Shown here: positions 62,301-64,000 of the stretch, piece by piece
Layout: every line of letters starts with the position of its first letter
Numbering within the stretch: position 1 is the stretch's first letter
DNA from: Budorcas taxicolor
Taxonomy: Eukaryota > Chordata > Mammalia > Artiodactyla > Bovidae
DNA: 64,000 nucleotides
Reading direction: 5' to 3'
NCBI RefSeq assembly: GCF_023091745.1
Contig: NC_068912.1
Coordinates: 57,254,567 to 57,318,566, forward strand
Notes under the pieces: model-generated
The model's database searches: none
Told to the model about the DNA's origin: nothing
The model's input: only the letters and a program-made list of their open reading frames with translations
Position numbers and translations under genes: made by a program

Positions 62301-63967
62301 GATGAAACAATAGATATAAGAGTCTTTGGTTCAGTCCTGGAAACTTTCTCTTGTCTACCCACTCTTCTGAGTGAACTCAGTTACCCTCATGCCTTGAAAT
62401 CTCATCTACACACTGATGACTCCCAAGTTTTTATCTCTCCCTAGATTTCCTCCTTGAATTCAGATTCATATCTGCATCCATGTGGATATCTAATGGCTTC
62501 CCAGGTGGCGCTAGTGGTAAAGAACCTCTGTCAATACAGGAGACATAAAAGATTCAGGTTAGATCCCTGGGTCGAGAAGACCCCTAGAGAAAGGAATGGC
62601 AAAAGCATCTCAAATTCAAAATTTTGCAAACTAACTTCTGACCTCCCAGCCACCAAATTTTCTCCACTTAAGTCTTTCCCTTCTCAATCAGTGATAATAC
62701 CACCCTTCCAAGTGTTCAGACCAAAACCCTTGAGGTCTTTGTGACTTTTATTTTTCCCTCTTCCCTTCCCCTACCCCACACATCTAAATCATTAGCAAAC
62801 TTGTCTGTGATAAGCTCATGGCAAAGCACACGTTCAGGATCACACCACATTAATGATGTCTACCACAATATCCCTGTTCATAGTCACTGTCATTTCTCAC
62901 TCCCAACAGCTCCCTACAGAGAGAGTATCCCTCAATCCCTCTGTGTTCAAACAGAGCTTATACAAGATGAGTGATGTGGGAAAACCCTCTACAGTGTTTC
63001 CTCAACACTGCAGACAGAATGAGTCCAGAACCAGCACAAGCGAGCACACCTCTCCTCTTCTATGGATTCTGATTTCACTCAGAGTGAAAGTCCAGATCTT
63101 TCCAGTGGTCTGGGCCCTGCTACCTCGCCACCTCAGCTCTCCCCCACTCTTCCTCCCTTGGCCACATCAAGCATATTCTCATCTCCACGCTGCTGCACCC
63201 AGTGTCCACTCCCAGGGTTTTCAGTGGACTCGCCCCTCACTCATCTCAGGTCTCCACCCAGATGTTATGTCTCATGAGACATTCCCTGACTACCCTGCCT
63301 GAAACAGTAACCTGCATTCTCCCCTTATCCCAGCCCCACCATCACTGCCTATCCCCTCTGCCAGTTTATTTTACTGCATAGCAACTTACTACCATGAACC
63401 TGCTATACACTGACATGTTTTTATTATCTGTATCATCTGAAGAAAATATATACTTCATGAGATCAAGAGTTTTAAAAAAGATCCACTGCTCTCTCTCCTG
63501 TCATGCCATAGCAAGCATTCAGTAAATCATTGTTTAAAGAACATACAAGTCCATTTGCTAACTTACAGATGGAGAAACGGAGGATCAGGGAGGCCCCATT
63601 CCTTGTCTTTGATCTTATGGTGGGACAGGGTAGAACCTTGTCAATTTCCACTGCCCATTTCAGCATTATTTTATTTTCTTTTTCTTACTGCACCTTGGTG
63701 CTTTTAAATTTCCTGAAGTACTGAGAAGTTTCCATTGCAGTTATTAACTACTATATATATATATATTTCTCATCAATTCAAATAGAAGAAATCCCATTAC
63801 TTTCTTACCTGTATCTTTTCAATTAGTGTTTCATTTTCTGGCACAGCGGGGTCTATAGCAATGATAATTCCCTCATAGCCATTGTTATTCAGCCGAACAA
63901 GGGAAGTATTGGACCCCTGCAGCAGGTATAACATTAAGAGGAAGACAAAACTTCTGAATAACCCCAT
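33041..63967 (-). CDS. CLCA4: CLCA4, calcium-activated chloride channel regulator 4 (14 exons, 933 aa)
   Basis: Exons, 5' to 3': 63967-63809, 58441-58301, 58160-58013, 53528-53420, 51373-51193, 50854-50636, 48067-47840, 42552-42375, 41114-41008, 40326-40111, 39212-38945, 35851-35681, 34056-33820, 33480-33041. They sum to 2802 bases, in frame, with no internal stop. CLCA proteins are secreted or membrane-tethered metallohydrolases that self-cleave and raise calcium-activated chloride current (TMEM16A in the case of CLCA1); CLCA4 is mainly an intestinal epithelial member. Seen here: signal peptide, HEWAH at 155-159, VWA MIDAS (DKSGS 313-317, T384, D414), FnIII about 756-865, membrane segment 895-920. 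The exon 1 start matches the family N-terminus (MGLFR...SNTS) and has A at -3 and G at +4. Assignment to CLCA4 rather than other CLCA members rests on recalled similarity to the human protein across all exons. Confidence 0.93.
33820..34056 (-). CDS. CLCA4: CLCA4 exon 13: FnIII start
   Basis: Residues 709-788. Starts with an acidic linker (EDTQT), followed by PPSQITDL (756-763) that opens the fibronectin III domain and LTWTAPGDDFDVG. Acceptor TGCAG, donor GTAAGG. Phase 1 at both ends, as for exon 12. Confidence 0.93.
34674..35392 (-). mobile_element. BovB LINE 3' part in CLCA4 intron 12
   Basis: Same orientation as the gene; 719 bp ending in the 'gatcagtcgctcagtcgtgt' tail. The open frame 34674-35306 covers only the RT C-terminal region. 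The flank repeats are too weak to call a target duplication. Confidence 0.9.
35681..35851 (-). CDS. CLCA4: CLCA4 exon 12
   Basis: Residues 652-709: DSFKNDGVYSRYF, then KVRAHGGEN, ending PGWVVNG. This is the C-terminal part of the beta-rich region, near where CLCA1 is known to be cleaved by its own metallohydrolase activity. Acceptor AACAAG (not pyrimidine-rich, so moderately weak), donor GTGAGT. Confidence 0.93.
36065..36318 (-). mobile_element. Bov-tA SINE in intron 11
   Basis: Reverse Bov-tA with an internal duplication: 'ccaggagatcttcctgaccc' occurs twice near 36190-36241. It is followed by a short GT run (36318-36331). Confidence 0.85.
36345..36935 (-). mobile_element. Old BovB copy in intron 11
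   Basis: Starts 'gttcagtcactaagttgtgt' and ends near 'ggagaccaagaaaataaaat'. Strongly diverged with several small deletions, so it is one of the older BovB copies here. Only the RT C-terminal part is represented. Confidence 0.85.
36936..38322. other. Intron 11 sequence, unassigned
   Basis: No exon or clear repeat was recognised. A CT run lies at 37111-37127. ORFs in this stretch have no motifs. Confidence 0.4.
38323..38613 (-). mobile_element. BOV-A2 SINE (dimeric) with nine-unit CTG/CAG tail
   Basis: Nine CTG units at 38323-38349 form the A-tail-like 3' end on the minus strand. Two Bov-A monomers follow, joined by 'gtgaaagtgaaaagtgaaag'-type linker sequence. It is a complete-looking dimer inside intron 11 in gene orientation. 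Confidence 0.9.
38945..39212 (-). CDS. CLCA4: CLCA4 exon 11
   Basis: Residues 563-652 of the beta-sheet-rich region between VWA and FnIII: YNIQAKTSSETLTITV, then VPPITVNAKVNKDTNSYPSP and ILGANVTAFIES, ending LLDNGAG. Acceptor TTTTTAG, donor GTAAAT. It contains the N-glycosylation sequon N-V-T. Confidence 0.93.
39509..39803 (-). mobile_element. Two Bov-tA SINE pieces in tandem, intron 10
   Basis: One head-to-tail unit ends near 39680 ('atctgagccacaagagaagc'). A second piece begins 'aagaatattggagtgggtag' and ends 'actgagttatcaaggaagct'. They are same-orientation remnants, either a nested insertion or a tandem duplication. Confidence 0.8.
40111..40326 (-). CDS. CLCA4: CLCA4 exon 10
   Basis: Residues 491-562: LESKGLKLNSNDWMNGTV, then IIDSTVGKDTFFLITW and the MENFTVDSASKMAYLNIPG segment. 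This begins the beta-rich region after the VWA domain. Two sequons (N-G-T, N-F-T). Acceptor AAACAG, donor GTAAGC. Confidence 0.93.
40715..40916 (-). mobile_element. Bov-tA SINE in intron 9
   Basis: Reverse Bov-tA from 'gctccgtcactcagttgtgt' to 'ccactgagccacctgg'. Diverged, with the middle shortened. Confidence 0.82.
41008..41114 (-). CDS. CLCA4: CLCA4 exon 9
   Basis: Residues 455-490, the C-terminal end of the VWA domain: YVYASDEGQNNGLIDAF, then ALASGNIDASQQSLQ. Acceptor TTTTAG, donor GTGAGA. It follows exon 8 with a split Gly codon. Confidence 0.93.
41115..42374. other. Intron 8, unassigned
   Basis: 1260 bases, AT-rich, without a repeat I can name and without exon-like signals. The small ORFs at 41945-42139 and 42313-42528 (plus strand) have no motifs; the second overlaps exon 8 antisense. 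Confidence 0.45.
42375..42552 (-). CDS. CLCA4: CLCA4 exon 8
   Basis: Residues 396-455. Contains LLTDGED, whose Asp (414) completes the VWA metal-binding set, and GAIIHFIALG, a core beta strand. Acceptor TTTGTAG, donor GTAAAA (weak after the first four bases). Confidence 0.93.
43365..44010 (-). mobile_element. BovB 3' part in intron 7, gene orientation
   Basis: 'agttcagtcagttcagtcgc' at the low end, running to 'catgatcttagttttctgaa'. The RT C-terminal region is decayed. It forms an inverted pair with the BovB copies at 44412-45998. Confidence 0.9.
44412..44718 (+). mobile_element. BovB 3' fragment with exact TSD, intron 7
   Basis: 307 bp of BovB 3' end flanked by perfect ACCATTTACT duplications (44402-44411, 44719-44728). 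The short length shows strong 5' truncation; the intact duplications point to a fairly recent event. Confidence 0.93.
44867..45998 (+). mobile_element. BovB LINE with exact TSD, intron 7
   Basis: 1132 bp flanked by perfect AACCAGAGTCA duplications (44856-44866, 45999-46009). It includes FIDYAKAFD and YADD sequence, with the frame broken by small deletions near 44966 and 45020 and by a TGA at 45358. Opposite in orientation to CLCA4. Confidence 0.94.
46010..47839. other. Intron 7 remainder
   Basis: 47110-47340 is a plausible MIR ('gcttaagtctcataataatc', then 'gtggctagtaagtagtatag'). 47555-47650 resembles another old interspersed repeat ('ccttgagcactgac'). The rest is unassigned, and no exon is seen. 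Confidence 0.5.
47840..48067 (-). CDS. CLCA4: CLCA4 exon 7
   Basis: Residues 320-395. VWA helix RLNRMNQAAQHFLLQ, strand WVGMVHFDSSA, and GGTSICSGIE with the metal-binding Thr384. Acceptor TTATTCAG, donor GTGAAA. The exon 6/7 junction reads SMA-NSNRLNRM, whereas the human protein as I recall it has Gly-Gly-Lys-Asp there, a small lineage difference at the MIDAS loop. Confidence 0.93.
48253..48478 (-). mobile_element. Bov-tA SINE in intron 6
   Basis: Near-complete reverse Bov-tA ('gttgtgtctgactcttttca' to 'gagccacctgggaagcc') about 190 bp inside intron 6 from exon 7. TATGTAATACAT lies on both sides (near 48240 and 48480) and is a likely target duplication. Confidence 0.88.
48479..49621. other. 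Intron 6 middle, unassigned
   Basis: No named repeat. A 22-bp unit (TATCTTCTCTCCCAATTAAG plus AA) is repeated in tandem at about 49143-49186. The ORFs at 48572-48847 and 49107-49424 lack motifs and are not exons of CLCA4. Confidence 0.4.
49622..49822 (+). mobile_element. Bov-tA SINE in intron 6, antisense to gene
   Basis: 'accctgatgactcagcaggt', 'gcctgcaatgcatgagacac', 'aagcgttggacatgactgag'. Full length or close to it. Confidence 0.88.
50333..50392. repeat. 19-bp tandem repeat, about three units
   Basis: ACTTAAAAGTTCTTTAAAG repeated at 50341, 50360 and 50379 (the last partial), with a partial unit in front. It lies in intron 6 about 250 bp past the exon 6 donor. Confidence 0.85.
50636..50854 (-). 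CDS. CLCA4: CLCA4 exon 6: VWA domain start
   Basis: Residues 247-319. FCNEKNHNREAPSLQN ends the N-terminal module, followed by RSTWEVISNSEDF, a five-proline linker (292-296) and IVCLVLDKSGSM, which starts the VWA domain with the D-x-S-x-S metal site at 313-317. Acceptor TTTTAG, donor GTGAGT. Confidence 0.94.
51193..51373 (-). CDS. CLCA4: CLCA4 exon 5: cysteine-rich segment
   Basis: Residues 186-246, with Cys at 187, 200, 205, 211 and 224, the conserved CLCA cysteine module beside the metallohydrolase core, then CQFFPDKYQTEK. Acceptor TTTTCAG, donor GTAAGT. The first base completes the Arg codon split across the GC-AG intron, which supports that junction. Confidence 0.93.
52158..52448 (+). 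mobile_element. Two Bov-tA SINEs, nested or tandem, intron 4
   Basis: The first piece (52158-52272) has a tRNA-like head and is cut at 'cccactacagtcttcttggg'. A second, fuller copy starts 'gggcttcccttgtggctcag' at 52274 and ends 'gactgagcaactttcacttt'. Confidence 0.85.
52518..52742 (+). mobile_element. Bov-tA SINE, intron 4
   Basis: 'gcttcccaggtggcactagt' head through 'acacgactgaagtgacttag', with CATGCATGCATG at its tail. Third SINE in a row in the same orientation. Confidence 0.87.
52743..53419. other. Intron 4 proximal part, unassigned
   Basis: No repeat or exon was recognised. The minus-strand reading frame of exon 4 runs on into this intron to 53320, which is how the missing GT donor becomes visible. 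Confidence 0.45.
53420..53528 (-). CDS. CLCA4: CLCA4 exon 4: HExxH metallohydrolase motif
   Basis: Residues 150-186: VHEWAHLRWGVFDEYN, giving HExxH at 155-159 with catalytic Glu156 and the downstream acidic pair D166/E167, then PFYRAKSRKIEATR. Acceptor CCCACAG before 53528. At the 3' end the sequence reads ACAAG|GCATGA: the donor has GC, not GT. No GT nearby would keep the frame and join to the conserved Cys of exon 5. Confidence 0.9.
54049..54789 (+). mobile_element. BovB 3' part with exact TSD, intron 3
   Basis: 741 bp flanked by perfect AATGAGGTGAT duplications (54038-54048, 54790-54800). RT C-terminal region, with frame broken by small deletions (for example near 54200 and 54255). Antisense to CLCA4. 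Confidence 0.94.
55640..55771 (+). mobile_element. BovB 3' tail, intron 3
   Basis: 'actcgatggacgtgagtctg' through GACTGAACTGAACTGA. 132 bp, little diverged, so a young truncated insertion. Confidence 0.9.
55793..56042 (-). mobile_element. Bov-tA SINE with duplicated end, intron 3
   Basis: Reverse Bov-tA 55793-56000. A second 3'-proximal piece ('aagaatactggagtgggtag') is attached at 56001-56042, as in the pair at 39509-39803. Confidence 0.85.
56263..56301. repeat. (TG)n microsatellite, about 39 bp
   Basis: An uninterrupted run of about 19 TG units after 'cactc' in intron 3, ending TATAC. It would be a length-variable marker. Confidence 0.95.
56302..58012. other. Intron 3 remainder
   Basis: 57740-57940 reads as a MIR ('ggattatcttgtttaatg', then 'caaggtcacacacag', then 'gggatttaagtcc'). 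The rest is unassigned. No exon is seen. Confidence 0.5.
58013..58160 (-). CDS. CLCA4: CLCA4 exon 3
   Basis: Residues 101-150: APPTLPGRYEPYTKQF, then EEKGEYIHLTPDFVLG and QNEFGPSG, part of the N-terminal metallohydrolase domain just before HExxH. Acceptor TTCTCAG, donor GTAGGA. Only 140 bp of intron separate it from exon 2. Confidence 0.93.
58301..58441 (-). CDS. CLCA4: CLCA4 exon 2
   Basis: Residues 54-100: MVIDASTYLFEATENRFFFK, then NVSILIPENWK and RPKHESYKH. The A-S-x-Y-L-F-E-A-T pattern is a CLCA family hallmark near the N-terminus. Acceptor AATAACAG, donor GTAAGA. Phase 0 at both ends. Confidence 0.94.
58690..58870 (+). repeat. MIR SINE, intron 1
   Basis: 'ggaagcagctagacttggtt', then 'tgaatctcagccttcttatc' and 'taaggatggcataaa' follow the MIR order. 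Ancient and decayed. Confidence 0.6.
59186..59421 (+). mobile_element. BOV-A2 SINE, intron 1, antisense to gene
   Basis: Two Bov-A monomers in the plus direction joined by 'ttcactttcacttttcactc', ending GCGACTTAGCAGCAGCCGCC (the AGC tail, here degenerate). Confidence 0.9.
59738..60780 (+). repeat. L2 LINE fragment plus flanking duplicated block, copy 1
   Basis: 59738-59870 holds 'agccagagtacagagaacta' and 'gaggactggctgg', repeated in altered form at 60790-60925. 59880-60720 follows the L2 3' half ('catctcactcaaagtaaaag', 'gggccctgcaacctctcc', 'gcattcaataaatcattg'). Similarity to the second copy (62750-63590) continues past the L2 end. The ORF at 60220-60552 is L2 sequence, not a gene. Confidence 0.7.
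60790..60925 (+). repeat. Second copy of 59738-59870 block
   Basis: 'agaagctagggtacagaaaa' and 'ccagaggactggctagg' align in order with the block at 59738-59870. It sits after the first L2 copy rather than before the second. Confidence 0.65.
60926..62319. other. Intron 1 middle
   Basis: 61620-61800 is a probable MIR ('cttgaccttgggaaaattat', then 'ttcccttctatataatg'). The remainder is unassigned, AT-rich and without exon signals. Confidence 0.5.
62320..63590 (+). repeat. L2 LINE fragment, copy 2, longer
   Basis: Starts further 5' than copy 1 ('cactgatgactcccaagttt') and is interrupted by a Bov-tA piece at 62493-62606. The 3' half matches copy 1 throughout ('gatttcactcagagtgaaag', 'gggccctgctacctcgcc', 'gcattcagtaaatcattg') and beyond the L2 end. 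The ORFs at 62853-63302 and 63062-63277 are this repeat. Confidence 0.7.
62493..62606 (+). mobile_element. Bov-tA SINE fragment inside L2
   Basis: 'ggcttcccaggtggcgctag', 'ccctgggtcgagaagacccc', 'gagaaaggaatggcaa'. Head half only; it splits the L2 copy. Confidence 0.82.
63752..63767. repeat. Short (AT)n run
   Basis: About eight TA units in intron 1, roughly 40 bp from the exon 1 donor. A simple repeat that may vary in length. Confidence 0.85.
63809..63967 (-). CDS. CLCA4: CLCA4 exon 1: start codon and signal peptide
   Basis: Residues 1-53. MGLFRSFVFLLMLYLLQG is a signal peptide (about 1-20), giving entry to the secretory pathway. The mature part starts near SNTSLVRLNNNGYEG and includes IIIAIDPAVPEN, the first strand of the N-terminal domain. 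ATG at 63967-63965 with A at -3 and G at +4. Donor GTAAGA after ATACAG. No other in-frame ATG lies between 63967 and the window edge. Confidence 0.94.
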
Positions 63968-64000
63968 TGTTCCTCTTGAGTTGGTCCAGGCCCCAGTGTT
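63968..64000 (-). other. CLCA4: CLCA4 5' UTR (partial)
   Basis: 33 bases upstream of the start codon, with no ATG on the minus strand. Transcription start and promoter must lie beyond the window. Confidence 0.7.

Overview
This is a ruminant genomic window, most likely cattle or another bovid. The evidence is the density of BovB (RTE-type) LINEs, Bov-tA and BOV-A2 SINEs, a ruminant-type L1 3' end and bovid-type ERV LTRs. There is no bacterial or viral gene organisation. Real coding content is one spliced host gene. Nearly every other long ORF is transposon sequence or a shadow of it.

The host gene is CLCA4 (calcium-activated chloride channel regulator 4), on the minus strand. I could place 14 coding exons between 63967 (ATG) and 33041 (stop). 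They join in frame into a 933-residue protein: signal peptide, HExxH metallohydrolase domain, cysteine-rich segment, VWA domain with a complete MIDAS, beta-rich region, fibronectin III domain, and a C-terminal membrane segment with a short basic tail. Twelve of the 13 introns are GT-AG. Intron 4 is GC-AG. Thirty-three bases of 5' UTR lie at the right edge, so the promoter is outside the window. A poly(A) signal lies about 310 bp past the stop.

Layout by region: (1) 1-1040 is the end of a class II (betaretrovirus-like) endogenous retrovirus, the env tail running into its 3' LTR, with a striking tandem hairpin array at the start of U3. (2) 1041-9030 is old L2/L1 sequence with two BovB insertions. 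(3) 9031-18140 is a nested stack: a minus-strand L1 cut by a BovB and SINEs, then a BovB, an ERV LTR and another BovB. (4) 18590-22245 holds L1 pieces and a BovB with an endonuclease region but no reverse transcriptase. (5) 25165-28302 is a minus-strand class II provirus remnant (LTR, primer-binding site, gag pieces, dUTPase-protease, start of pol), itself interrupted by BovB. (6) 28604-32720 is mostly unassigned sequence plus SINEs. (7) 32725-64000 is CLCA4, whose introns carry many BovB and SINE copies, four of them with 10-11 bp target-site duplications I could read exactly, and a partly duplicated L2-containing block in intron 1.

I found no RNA genes, CRISPR arrays or second host gene. 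The most unusual signals are the LTR hairpin array, the GC donor and basic C-terminal tail of CLCA4, a one-base deletion shared by two BovB copies, and inverted BovB copies flanking CLCA4 exons 8-12.
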